64,000 nt of DNA. It comes from Hyphomicrobiales bacterium (GTDB lineage Bacteria > Pseudomonadota > Alphaproteobacteria > Rhizobiales > Rhizobiaceae). Each line of letters begins with the position of its first letter. Positions within the stretch are counted from its first letter, which is position 1. Below the pieces are notes generated by a model, which worked only from the letters and a program-made list of their open reading frames with translations, searched no databases and was not told the DNA's origin. This document shows, piece after piece, positions 35,700 to 44,074 of this stretch. Where the stretch lies: assembly GCA_900468805.1 (NCBI GenBank), contig UEIF01000048.1, forward strand, positions 1 through 64,000. Reading direction: 5' to 3'. The position numbers were made by a program, and so were the translations under genes.

Positions 35700-35757
35700 G
35701 AAGACGGATATCCTGAGTGTTGATCTTGTTGTTCTGGTTGATCAGGATCGTTTTCAT
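35653..35757 (-). CDS. 34-codon ORF with strong ribosome binding site before the ABC exporter
   Basis: ATG 35757 is preceded by GGGAGG with a 5-nt spacer, stronger than most in the window. The peptide (MKTILINQNNKINTQDIRLH, then VQFASTRGEKTAAS) is polar, with no membrane helix. It overlaps the exporter start in another frame. It could be a leader controlling exporter translation or a small product linked to the transporter. Support comes from the ribosome binding site and position only. Confidence 0.45.
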   Translation of the reverse strand: MKTILINQNNKINTQDIRLHVQFASTRGEKTAAS

Positions 35758-35920
35758 AGGTGCCTCCCATCGGCGTGAAACAGGGGCTGGGCGCCTATCA
35801 AGCGGCACGGCCTTGCTGACAGCATGCCGCTTTTACCGCAAAACGCTGCGAAAGGCGACAGTCTTTTGTTCTGACACGTGACAGCGACAGGCTTGGGCGA
35901 GGTCTTCGGGCCATTTCCGC

Positions 35921-36685
35921 TCACGGATCAGGCCCGCTGATTTCCTCCTGCAAGCGCTCGAAAGCCGTTGGAAACAACGTCGCGGGTGGGCTGTACGGAT
36001 TGGAGAAGGCGTAGATGAAGAAAAGGATGATGCCGGTAAAGATGCCGAAGATCGATAGTAGCAGCAGGTTGCGGCCATCGGGCGCGTAGGGGTAGTAGCC
36101 GATCGCGGTGAAGATCACGCCCGAAACCGCGGCAAACCAGAAGATCAGGCTGATGGAGTCGGTGCCGCTGTTTTCCCGTCGGTCGCGGGATTCCGAGATC
36201 ATATGTATTTCTGCGAGCATGTGGCTGCGCAGACTCTCCTGTTTGGCATTGGCAGGCACCAGTTCGAGAATCCTCAGATAAGCGTTGTTCCATTGATCCC
36301 AGGCGGCCGAAGAGAGTTCGCCCGTGCGCCCGAGTTCGCTCCATTCCTGCTCGATGACGATGCGGACATAATCTTTCAGCGCCTTCTGGATTGGTCCCTG
36401 CGCCTCCGGCCCAAAACGCTCGGCATCATAGAAGACATCGCCGACCGCGTTGCTTTCCACCGTGCTTTCTGTTCGCAAGGCCTGGTATTCAATCATTTCC
36501 TGCGCAAAAACGAGGGCGAGGATGAGTGCATGCAAGCTGGCGATGCGGGTGATGACCGAACTGGCCAGTTCCCTGTCCCGTCCGCCTGGGTCACCGCCCA
36601 TAACGAAATGCATGATGTAATAGGCCGCAAGCACCGTTGCGGTCGTGCCTCCAATGATGGCAATGCCGATCAGAACCGACGCCAT
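35921..36685 (-). CDS. DUF4239-like membrane protein
   Basis: 254 aa. One N-terminal membrane helix pair (SVLIGIAIIGGTTATVLAAY and VITRIASLHALILALVFAQE) and two C-terminal helices (ISLIFWFAAVSGVIFTAIGY, LLLLSIFGIFTGIILFFIYA) flank a helical domain (NAVGDVFYDAERFGPEAQGP). This matches the bestrophin-like DUF4239 layout, which may form a membrane channel or pore. No operon partner is evident. Confidence 0.72.
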   Translation of the reverse strand: MASVLIGIAIIGGTTATVLAAYYIMHFVMGGDPGGRDRELASSVITRIASLHALILALVFAQEMIEYQALRTESTVESNAVGDVFYDAERFGPEAQGPIQKALKDYVRIVIEQEWSELGRTGELSSAAWDQWNNAYLRILELVPANAKQESLRSHMLAEIHMISESRDRRENSGTDSISLIFWFAAVSGVIFTAIGYYPYAPDGRNLLLLSIFGIFTGIILFFIYAFSNPYSPPATLFPTAFERLQEEISGPDP

Positions 36686-36747
36686 TTAGATCCCCTCATA
36701 TGGGAGAGTGTAAGGCTTTCATATCAGACGGGCAATCATGTCGGGGA

Positions 36748-37539
36748 CTACCGAAGCAGACTGTCGAAGACAGGCATGCCGCCGATCGCCGAGGCTGCGA
36801 TCAGAATGTAGCAGGTGACGCGGAAGGTGCTTTCCCTGGCGAACCCGAACAGCTTCGAGCCAACCCAGAGGCCGACGGCATAGGCGGGCAGCGTGACGAT
36901 GGTGAGTGCAAAGACTGTGGAGACGAACAGCCCGCCGAAATAATAGCTGACGAAGCTGAACACCGTGGAAATCGAAAAGTACAGGATGACGTTCGAGCGC
37001 ACACGCGTGAAGTTGCTGCTGCCGCCGAGCCAGTAGGCGACAACAGGCGGCCCGCCGAGTTGTGCCGCGCCGCTGAAGAGACCTGCAATAAGGCCGATCG
37101 CCGCGCTGAGCGGAGCGACCGGCTTGCCATGATAGCGCCAGCCGGAGACAAGCAGCGCCAGCAGGCAGATGGCGATCGCCGAGACGATCCAGCGCAGCAA
37201 AAGCGGGTCCATGAGCGCCAAAACCGCCGTTCCGGCCGGAACACCGAGGGCGGCGCCTGCTGCCATCGTGAAGACCTCGCGCCTGTCCGCCCCGCGCCAT
37301 GCGGCCGGGATCATGCCGAGTGTCGCGAGCCCGTCGATGACGAGCAATACAGGCGAGGTGAGCTTCGGCCCGATCACGGCGCCGGCAAGCGGGATGAAGA
37401 TGAGCGCTGCGCCGAAACCGGAAAAGCCGCGTGCAAGCCCGGCGACGAAGGCAAAGACGATAAGCACGTAGATGCCGTGATCGGGCAGCGCGGCATCAAA
37501 CCAGGCCCGCAGGCCGGTCATCAGCGCTTCCAGCGTCAT
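36748..37539 (-). CDS. TauE/SafE-family anion permease
   Basis: 263 aa with seven to eight membrane helices. The family signature is GLARGFSGFGAALIFIPLAG near the N-terminus and GLIAGLFSGAAQLGGPPVV in the second half. Members export sulfite or related organic sulfur or carboxylate anions; the substrate here is not deducible. It lies 89 nt downstream of argC on the same strand. Confidence 0.85.
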   Translation of the reverse strand: MTLEALMTGLRAWFDAALPDHGIYVLIVFAFVAGLARGFSGFGAALIFIPLAGAVIGPKLTSPVLLVIDGLATLGMIPAAWRGADRREVFTMAAGAALGVPAGTAVLALMDPLLLRWIVSAIAICLLALLVSGWRYHGKPVAPLSAAIGLIAGLFSGAAQLGGPPVVAYWLGGSSNFTRVRSNVILYFSISTVFSFVSYYFGGLFVSTVFALTIVTLPAYAVGLWVGSKLFGFARESTFRVTCYILIAASAIGGMPVFDSLLR

Positions 37540-37628
37540 CGATCAGGCTCCATATTTTGGATTGGGAGACAGGGCGAAGGCCCTGGCCCTGTCGTCGCAC
37601 TCATCTGACAACAGGCAAATGCCCGATG

Positions 37629-38552
37629 TCAGGCGCCCAGCATCAGATCCATGTTCTGGACAGCGGCACCCGATGCGCCCTTGCCGAGATTGTCGTAGAC
37701 GGCGACGAGAAGCGCCTGAGCCGTATCGTCATTGGCAAAGACGTGCAGGCGCATACGGTTGGTGTCGTTGTAGATTTCGGGGTTGAGCTCCGCAGTGCGC
37801 TCCGTCGTCTCGAAGGCAGCGACTTCGACGAAGCCCCTGATACCAGCATAATAGTCGGCGATCGCGGCATGCAGCTCGGCACCCTTCGGCACCTTGGGCA
37901 GATGCGAGAGCTGAAGCGGTACGGTCACGACCATGCCCTGCGCGAAATTGCCCACCACCGGCTGGAAAAACGGCACGCCCGAAAGCTTGGCGTAGCGCTG
38001 CAGTTCCGGCAGGTGCTTGTGCTTGAAGCTCAGGCCGTAGGGCATGTACTCAGGCGCATCCTCGCCCCTGGCGACATAATCCTCGATCATGGAGCGGCCG
38101 CCGCCGGTATAACCAGAAATGCCGTTGACCGTGACCGGGAAATCGGCCGGTACGAGGCCGGCCTCGATCAACGGGCGTAGCGTGGCGATCGGTCCCTGCG
38201 GCCAGCAGCCGGGATTGGCGACGCGCTTTGCCGAGGCGATGATGCCGGCCTGCTCCTTGCTCATTTCCGGGAAACCATAGGCCCAGCCTCCGGCGACGCG
38301 ATGCGCCGTCGAAGCGTCGATCACCTTGGTGCGGTCGTTCTCTATCAGGCTGACGCTTTCCTTGGCGGCATCGTCGGGCAGGCACAGGATGGCGATATCG
38401 GCCTCGTTGAGGAGGGCGGCGCGCACCGACTTGTCCTTGCGGCTCTCGGTCGGGATGGACAGCAGTTCAAGATCGCGGCGCTCGGCCAGACGTTCGCGGA
38501 TCTGCAGACCCGTCGTTCCAGCCTCGCCATCGATGAAGATCTTTGCTGTCAT
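37629..38552 (-). CDS. argC: N-acetyl-gamma-glutamyl-phosphate reductase, type 2
   Basis: 307 aa, the short form found in alphaproteobacteria. KIFIDGEAGTTGLQIRERLA is the NADP-binding start, and ANPGCWPQGPIATL contains the catalytic cysteine. It reduces N-acetylglutamyl phosphate to the semialdehyde in arginine synthesis. It lies 80 nt downstream of speB, putting arginine and agmatine metabolism side by side. Confidence 0.95.
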   Translation of the reverse strand: MTAKIFIDGEAGTTGLQIRERLAERRDLELLSIPTESRKDKSVRAALLNEADIAILCLPDDAAKESVSLIENDRTKVIDASTAHRVAGGWAYGFPEMSKEQAGIIASAKRVANPGCWPQGPIATLRPLIEAGLVPADFPVTVNGISGYTGGGRSMIEDYVARGEDAPEYMPYGLSFKHKHLPELQRYAKLSGVPFFQPVVGNFAQGMVVTVPLQLSHLPKVPKGAELHAAIADYYAGIRGFVEVAAFETTERTAELNPEIYNDTNRMRLHVFANDDTAQALLVAVYDNLGKGASGAAVQNMDLMLGA

Positions 38553-38632
38553 GATTATCCTGCACTTTCAGTGGTTTGTAATTGCTTCCGGAATCAGTTT
38601 GCCATGAAGTTGATTCAGTTTGATAACGGCAT

Positions 38633-39586
38633 TCATCCTGCCGTCGCGCGCCGTTCGGCGTGGAGGCCCAGCATATACATCGCGACCGTCGCCCCCGCAA
38701 TGGCGGTGATATCGGCGTGGTCATAGGCCGGAGAGACTTCGACGACGTCGGCGCCTCTGACATCGAGCTGCTTCAGCCGCTGCAGCACGGAGAGGATCTT
38801 CGCGCTGGAGGGGCCGCCCGCAACCGGCGTCCCGGTGCCCGGCGCAAAGGCCGGGTCCAGGCAGTCGATATCGAAGGTGAGATAAACGGGCGAACCCTTC
38901 GTATGGCTGATGATCGCGGAAGCAACTTCCGTCGCGCTCATCTCCTCGACCTGATGGCCGTAGAGCAGATGGATGCCGAAATCGTCAGGCGCATGGGTGC
39001 GGATGCCGATCTGGATCGAGCGATCAGGATCGATGAGGCCGGCCCGGACCGCGCGCGCCACGAAGGAGCCGTGATCGATGCGGCGCTCGTCATCCAACCA
39101 GGTGTCCTGATGCGCGTCGAACTGCACGAGCGCCAGCGGGCCATGACGTTCGACATGCGCCTTCAGCAATGGCCAGGTGACATAATGGTCGCCGCCGAGG
39201 GTCAGCAGGAAGGCGCCGCTGTCGAGGATGGCGCTTGCCTGCCGCTCGATGGCTGCGGGCGTGTCCTGATGATTGCCGTAGTCGAGCAGGCAGTCGCCAT
39301 AGTCGATGACGGCCATTTCGGCGAAGAGATCGCGCTGGAATGGATATTGCGGATCATTGTCGAAGATCGCCGATGCACGGCGGATCGCCTGTGGCCCGAA
39401 GCGCGTACCCGGCCGGTTGGAGGTCGCAGCATCGAAGGGAATGCCCCAGACGACGGCATCGGCTCCGGTCAGATCCTTGGTGAAGCGGCGGCGCATGAAG
39501 GAAAGCGCGCCGGCAAAGGTCGGGTCGGAGGCAGCCGATGTCAGGCTGCGCGCCGTGAACGCATGGTCGATGGTCTTATTCGCCAT
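38633..39586 (-). CDS. speB: agmatinase
   Basis: 317 aa from ATG 39586, which has AGGAG 8 nt upstream. An ATG ten codons earlier lies inside the preceding gene. The ureohydrolase metal motifs are complete: GGDHYVTWP, DAHQDTW and FDIDCLDPAFAPGTGTP. Two manganese ions hydrolyse agmatine to putrescine and urea. It overlaps the end of the upstream monooxygenase-like gene by 11 nt and precedes argC. Confidence 0.92.
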   Translation of the reverse strand: MANKTIDHAFTARSLTSAASDPTFAGALSFMRRRFTKDLTGADAVVWGIPFDAATSNRPGTRFGPQAIRRASAIFDNDPQYPFQRDLFAEMAVIDYGDCLLDYGNHQDTPAAIERQASAILDSGAFLLTLGGDHYVTWPLLKAHVERHGPLALVQFDAHQDTWLDDERRIDHGSFVARAVRAGLIDPDRSIQIGIRTHAPDDFGIHLLYGHQVEEMSATEVASAIISHTKGSPVYLTFDIDCLDPAFAPGTGTPVAGGPSSAKILSVLQRLKQLDVRGADVVEVSPAYDHADITAIAGATVAMYMLGLHAERRATAG

Positions 39587-39944
39587 GGGAGGCTCCTTCC
39601 TCGGCGGTAAAGTCATAGGCGCGTTCTACCCGCGCAATGCGAACCTTATATTGCTTGTACCAGCGCTTACGGCCGAGGTGCTGGGCGGCGAGATGGTTTG
39701 CCACCTGTTTCCATGCCTTCAGGCTGTCCTCGTCGGCCCAGTAGGAATTGGTGATGCCGAAGCCATCGGCATCCCGCGCGCTTTCGGCCCCGAGACAGCC
39801 CGGCTGCTGCAGCGCCAGTTCCGCCATTCGGTCTGCCATCGCGCCATAACCATCATCGCCATCGGTACGAACAGAAGAGAAGGTCACGACGTAATAGGGC
39901 GGCTCGGGCGTGGTGGCGAAGGGTGAGGGCTGGGTGGAGGACAT
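39576..39944 (-). CDS. antibiotic biosynthesis monooxygenase-like (ABM) protein
   Basis: 122 aa with a ferredoxin-like ABM fold: YYVVTFSSVRT, MAELALQQPGCLGAESARD and GFGITNSYWADEDSLKAWKQ are typical of this heme/quinol-type or regulatory family. It overlaps the speB start by 11 nt, so the pair is co-translated, a common rhizobial arrangement. The role is unknown. Confidence 0.75.
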   Translation of the reverse strand: MSSTQPSPFATTPEPPYYVVTFSSVRTDGDDGYGAMADRMAELALQQPGCLGAESARDADGFGITNSYWADEDSLKAWKQVANHLAAQHLGRKRWYKQYKVRIARVERAYDFTAEEGASHGE

Positions 39945-40050
39945 GATCGGGTTCCTTGTCTCTAAAGGAAGGGGTAGGCGAGCTTCCGTCAGATTTCAAG
40001 GAAACCCATTTCAAGCTAGGGGGCGGATCTTGTCCGCCGCCCCTTTGATC

Positions 40051-41238
40051 TTAGCCGCGAGCGCGGATATGGCGCAACGCAAGCAGGGTGATGATACCCA
40101 TCACCGTGCAATAGCCGGCGAGCGGCCATGCCGTATTGCCGTCCAGCAGCAGCACGAAGAGCGTGCCGATGCAGCCGACAACAAGGCTTTCGACGCAGAA
40201 ATAGAGCGCAACCGCCGTTCCGGCTGTTTGGCCAAAGGCCGCCAGGGCACCGTTTGCTGTGACGGCGGTCGTCAGCACGATACCGACGGCAATCACCCAC
40301 ATCGGCAGGACGAAGCTGGCGAATGAGGGGGCAAGCAACACCTCGCCCACGCCGAGGAGCAATGCGCCCACAAGAAGCAGGCCCATACCGCGGGCAAGGC
40401 TGCCGGCCATTCCCCATCGCACGGCGAAACGGCCGGCGAAGCGTGCGGATATGATCATCACCGCTGCTGCCGTGGCGAAGGAAAGGCTGAATGCGAGACC
40501 CGAGAAGCCTGCATGATCGATCAGAACACGAGGTGCGGTGGAAAAGAATACGAAGAAGGCTCCCATCGCCGCGCTGAAGCCCATCGTGTAGGTCCAGAAA
40601 TGCGCATTCGCCAGGATTGCGCGCATGCTGATCGTTGTATTGGCTGATGCCGCAGGTCTCGTTTCGTGCCAGCCCCGCAGCGCATTGAGGATCGCCGCAA
40701 TCATCAGTCCGCCGAGCAGCAGGAAGATGGCACGCCATCCGGCATGATCGGCCATCAGTGTGCCGGCGATCGGTCCGAGCGCCGGCACGAAGGAGAGGAT
40801 CGCGCCAAGCAGGCTGTAGATGACTGCGCCTTCCGGCCTCACGGCATAAACATCGCGCACCGTTGCAAACGTCGCCACAAGTGCCGCCGACGCGCCGGCC
40901 GCCTGGAGCAGACGCAGCACGACGAACAATGTGGCCGATGAAGTGGCTGCGAGCAGCAGCGAAGAGGCCGCAAACAGCAGCGCGCCGCCAAGCAGCACCG
41001 GGCGCCGGCCGATCCGGTCCGACAGAGGGCCGAAGAGCATCTGTCCGGCGCCGAGGATCAGCATATAGAGGCTCAGCGTCAGTTGAACGACTGTCGCCGA
41101 TGTGCCGAGGGCTTCAGGCATCGTCGGAACGACGGGGAGGTAGATGTCCATGGCAAGCGAGGCCAGGATATCGAAGGGCGCCAGAAGCAGCATCGCTGCC
41201 GGCAGGGAGCAAGTCCAGTTCCTGTTTCGGGAAGGCAT
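40051..41238 (-). CDS. CmlA/FloR-like MFS drug exporter
   Basis: 395 aa with twelve membrane helices. The N-terminal stretch SLPAAMLLLAPFDILASLAM, DIYLPVVPTMPEALGT follows remembered CmlA/FloR chloramphenicol/florfenicol exporters closely, as does GPLSDRIGRRPVLLGGALLF (motif A) and ATFATVRDVYA. It is therefore likelier a phenicol-type exporter than a generic Bcr protein. It sits in core DNA with no mobile element. A hairpin and an 8-codon frame lie upstream and may form a leader. Confidence 0.82.
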   Translation of the reverse strand: MPSRNRNWTCSLPAAMLLLAPFDILASLAMDIYLPVVPTMPEALGTSATVVQLTLSLYMLILGAGQMLFGPLSDRIGRRPVLLGGALLFAASSLLLAATSSATLFVVLRLLQAAGASAALVATFATVRDVYAVRPEGAVIYSLLGAILSFVPALGPIAGTLMADHAGWRAIFLLLGGLMIAAILNALRGWHETRPAASANTTISMRAILANAHFWTYTMGFSAAMGAFFVFFSTAPRVLIDHAGFSGLAFSLSFATAAAVMIISARFAGRFAVRWGMAGSLARGMGLLLVGALLLGVGEVLLAPSFASFVLPMWVIAVGIVLTTAVTANGALAAFGQTAGTAVALYFCVESLVVGCIGTLFVLLLDGNTAWPLAGYCTVMGIITLLALRHIRARG

Positions 41239-41308
41239 AGCTATTCATCCGCTCGAATGAGTTCATCCGGTGGCGATCTGCCTTCTCATCGCAGTCTGGA
41301 TTGATCGG

Positions 41309-41352
41309 ACAGATGCCGCAACAACATCAAAAGGTTGCTGCGGCCTATCTGT
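41309..41352. promoter_or_regulatory. imperfect long hairpin in the CmlA-like leader
   Basis: Arms ACAGAT-CCGCA-CAAC and GTTG-TGCGG-ATCTGT pair with few mismatches around an 8-nt loop, about 70 nt upstream of the exporter start. Between them lies a mini-frame, MRRQIATG (minus strand, 41263-41289). Inducible cmlA genes use leader-peptide attenuation, so a leader is possible, but the mini-frame has no clear ribosome binding site. Confidence 0.35.
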
Positions 41353-41516
41353 CTGCGGACGGGGTGGCTCCCATGTCAGGTCCTGTCTTGTCCGGTTTGA
41401 AACCTGGCGTCGATTTAGCAGCCGGGTTCTGCGCCGGCAATAGATGAATGCTGCGCGTTGACTTCGCAAATCGCTTCCAAGAAGCTGCGGCACCAAACAG
41501 CAAGGAGCTACATCCA

Positions 41517-41894
41517 ATGTTCGATCACGTATCAATCGGGGTCAAAAGCCTCGACAGATCACGCCAGTTTTATGATGCGGCGCTGGCGCCGCTGGGTTAC
41601 GAGCGGCTGTCGAATTTCGACGGGACGATGGGGTATGGCGCCGAACGCCCTGCTTTTTGGGTCAGCGAAGTTGAGCGGCCGGTGCCCGCCGATCGCGGGT
41701 CGGGGCTGCATTTCTGCTTCGTCGCCACGAGCGAAGAAGCCGTCGATGCCTTCTATGCTGCCGCTTTGGCCAATGGCGGCGAGGATAATGGTCCGCCCGG
41801 CATCCGTCCGGATTACAGCCAGTTCTACTATGCCGCCTTCATCATCGATCCTGATGGATATCGGCTGGAAGCTTTCTTCAACAAGCCCGAATAA
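41517..41894 (+). CDS. VOC/glyoxalase-fold protein
   Basis: 125 aa from ATG 41517 with AAGGAG about 10 nt upstream. A single domain opens with MFDHVSIGVKSLDRSRQFYD and ends with FIIDPDGYRLEAFFNKPE, the classic bleomycin-resistance/glyoxalase pattern. The metal ligands His and Glu fit the family. It is divergent from the CmlA-like exporter. The substrate is not known. Confidence 0.8.
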   Translation: MFDHVSIGVKSLDRSRQFYDAALAPLGYERLSNFDGTMGYGAERPAFWVSEVERPVPADRGSGLHFCFVATSEEAVDAFYAAALANGGEDNGPPGIRPDYSQFYYAAFIIDPDGYRLEAFFNKPE

Positions 41895-41898
41895 ACGA

Positions 41899-41924
41899 AA
41901 AGGCCGGGCGCGAGCCCGGCCTTT
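41899..41924. terminator. strong bidirectional terminator
   Basis: Eleven-base arms AAAGGCCGGGC and GCCCGGCCTTT with a 4-nt loop, A-rich on one side and T-rich on the other. It serves the VOC gene on the plus strand and the rplM-rpsI operon on the minus strand. Confidence 0.88.
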
Positions 41925-41949
41925 CCATGAAAGCATATCCAGAAAGCGA

Positions 41950-42423
41950 TTAGCGCTTCGAGAACTGGAACGAACGGCGGGCCTTGGCCTTACCGTACTT
42001 CTTACGTTCGACGACGCGGCTGTCGCGAGTCAGGAAGCCACCCTTCTTCAGGATCGGACGCAGGCCCGGTTCGAAGTAGGTGAGGGCCTTCGACAGACCG
42101 TGGCGAACGGCACCGGCCTGGCCGGAAAGACCGCCGCCGGCAACCGTAGCGATGATGTCGAACTGGCCGTCGCGGGCAACAGCTACGATCGGCTGGCGCA
42201 GGATCATCTGCAGAACCGGACGTGCGAAATATTCCGCGAATTCCTTGCCGTTGACGATGATCTTGCCGGAGCCCGGCTTGACCCACACGCGGGCAACAGC
42301 GTTCTTGCGCTTGCCGGTCGCGTAGGAACGGCCAAGCGAGTCGACCTTGCGGACGTGAGCGGGAGCAGCAGCGGCTACTTCCGACGACGTGCCGAGATCC
42401 TTCAGGGAAGAGAGGTCAGCCAC
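41950..42423 (-). CDS. rpsI: 30S ribosomal protein S9
   Basis: 157 aa, with an alphaproteobacterial N-terminal extension of about 28 residues before the conserved core SYATGKRKNAVARVWVKPGS. It ends in KARRSFQFSKR, the typical tail that reaches the P-site tRNA. It starts 2 nt after the rplM stop, the universal L13-S9 pair. Confidence 0.97.
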   Translation of the reverse strand: MADLSSLKDLGTSSEVAAAAPAHVRKVDSLGRSYATGKRKNAVARVWVKPGSGKIIVNGKEFAEYFARPVLQMILRQPIVAVARDGQFDIIATVAGGGLSGQAGAVRHGLSKALTYFEPGLRPILKKGGFLTRDSRVVERKKYGKAKARRSFQFSKR

Positions 42424-42425
42424 TA

Positions 42426-42890
42426 TCAGGCGCTCCTTACGTTCTTCTTGTTCAGCGAGGCGACGTCGAGGACGGACGGCTGCTGGGCTTCATGGGGATG
42501 GTTCGGGCCGGAATAGACGCGCAGGTTCTTCATCTGGCGACGGCCGAGCGGGCCGCGCGGAACCATGCGCTCAACAGCCTTCTCGAGGACGCGCTCCGGG
42601 AAGCGGCCTTCGATGATCTGGCGAGCGGTACGCTCCTTGATGCCGCCGGCATAACCGGTGTGCCAGTAGTAAACCTTGTCGGAATACTTCTTGCCGGTGA
42701 AAACGACCTTGTCAGCATTGATGACGATGACATTGTCGCCGTCGTCAACGTGAGGCGTAAAGGTTGCCTTGTGCTTGCCGCGCAGGCGCATGGCGATGAC
42801 GGAAGCGAGACGGCCAACGACGAGCCCTTCGGCGTCGATGACGACCCACTTCTTCTCCACCTCTGCAGGCTTCTGGGAGAAGGTTACCAT
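42426..42890 (-). CDS. rplM: 50S ribosomal protein L13
   Basis: 154 aa. It starts MVTFSQKPAEVEKKWVVIDA and contains LRGKHKATFTPHVDDGDNVI and MVPRGPLGRRQMKNLRVY, all L13 signatures. It is needed early in large-subunit assembly. It is the first gene of the rplM-rpsI operon; the promoter lies in the 350-nt gap to the enoyl-CoA hydratase. Confidence 0.97.
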   Translation of the reverse strand: MVTFSQKPAEVEKKWVVIDAEGLVVGRLASVIAMRLRGKHKATFTPHVDDGDNVIVINADKVVFTGKKYSDKVYYWHTGYAGGIKERTARQIIEGRFPERVLEKAVERMVPRGPLGRRQMKNLRVYSGPNHPHEAQQPSVLDVASLNKKNVRSA

Positions 42891-43240
42891 AATTGTTACT
42901 CTCTCTTGGATCCCCGTGCCCGAAGGCGAGGGGCGTTTCTTGTTGCTTGGTTTGGCTGGCTGAAAGACAGGCCAAAAAGAAAACGGCCCCGAAAGGCTGC
43001 ATTTCCGGCGCGGCTTATAGCGGCAATCGAATAGCCGGTCAATATAAGCCGTTCCGAGCGCTGGAAAAATAGGACAATGAAAACAATGGTTTATCTATGT
43101 GGTATCTTGATACCTCACATTAACAGGTCTGGAACGGCCGAAGTTTTGCACTTTGGGCCGTGGCGGCGCCGTATTCGGCTCGAAATTGCCCCACCCTTGT
43201 GGCAAAAGGGCAGGACATAGACAGCGCACAGGAATATCCC
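42891..43240. promoter_or_regulatory. divergent promoter region with a 14-bp palindrome
   Basis: The region separates rplM from the enoyl-CoA hydratase gene. It holds GGTATCTTGATACC at 43102-43115, a perfect palindrome with a 2-nt centre and possibly the site of a GntR- or TetR-type regulator. The palindrome is closer to the hydratase start. No coding frame here is convincing; one in-frame ATG at 43160 precedes the hydratase start but has no homology-like pattern. Confidence 0.4.
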
Positions 43241-44074
43241 ATGGCCGAGATCGTATCCTTCCGCAAGGACAACAACAATTCGGGCGATGGCGCCCTTGTG
43301 CTCCGCCAGCTGTCCGGCGGGATATTGCGCCTGACGCTCAACAACCCGCCGGCCAATGCCCTGTCGATATCGACAATGGAAACGCTGATGGGCGAGCTGC
43401 AGGGGGCGGGCGACGACGAGGACGTGCGCATCGTCGTCATCGCTTCGACCGGCAATGTCTTTTCCGCCGGCCACGACCTCAAGGAACTGACCGCTCATCG
43501 CGCCGACGAGGACGATGGCGTCGCCTTCTTCGAGGAAACCTTTGCGCTGGCGGCCGACCTGATGCTGGAGATCACGCGCCTTCCGAAGCCAGTCATCGCT
43601 GAGATCGACGGGCTCGCGACCGCAGCGGGCTGCCAGCTCGTCGCAAGCTGCGATCTTGCGATCTGTACGGATACGTCCACCTTCTGTACGCCGGGCGTCA
43701 ATATCGGGCTTTTCTGCTCGACACCGGCTGTCGCCGTCTCCCGCGCCGCCCACCGCAAGCAGGCAATGGAAATGCTGCTGACGGGCGAGACGATCGACGC
43801 CTCGACTGCCAAGGATTTCGGCCTGATTAACCGTATCGTACCGAAACAATACCTCACGCAGGTCGTCAGCAAATACGCTTCCGTCATCGCCTCGAAGTCG
43901 CCGCAGGCATTGAAGATCGGCAAGGAAGCCTTCTACCGGCAACTGGAGATGCCCATTGTGGAAGCCTACGACTATGCCGCAAACGTGATGGTCGACAGCA
44001 TGCTGACCGGCGATGCGCAAGAGGGCATCGGCGCCTTCCTCGGCAAACGCACGCCCGAATGGAAAGGTGAGTGA
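43241..44074 (+). CDS. enoyl-CoA hydratase/isomerase family protein
   Basis: 277 aa from ATG 43241. The crotonase fold is seen in LTLNNPPANALSISTMETLM, the oxyanion-hole segment FSAGHDLKEL, and PVIAEIDGLATAAGCQLVAS. It resembles the ECHDC3-type subfamily, so hydratase activity on fatty acyl-CoA is uncertain. Its stop directly abuts that of the convergent EamA transporter. Confidence 0.82.
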   Translation: MAEIVSFRKDNNNSGDGALVLRQLSGGILRLTLNNPPANALSISTMETLMGELQGAGDDEDVRIVVIASTGNVFSAGHDLKELTAHRADEDDGVAFFEETFALAADLMLEITRLPKPVIAEIDGLATAAGCQLVASCDLAICTDTSTFCTPGVNIGLFCSTPAVAVSRAAHRKQAMEMLLTGETIDASTAKDFGLINRIVPKQYLTQVVSKYASVIASKSPQALKIGKEAFYRQLEMPIVEAYDYAANVMVDSMLTGDAQEGIGAFLGKRTPEWKGE

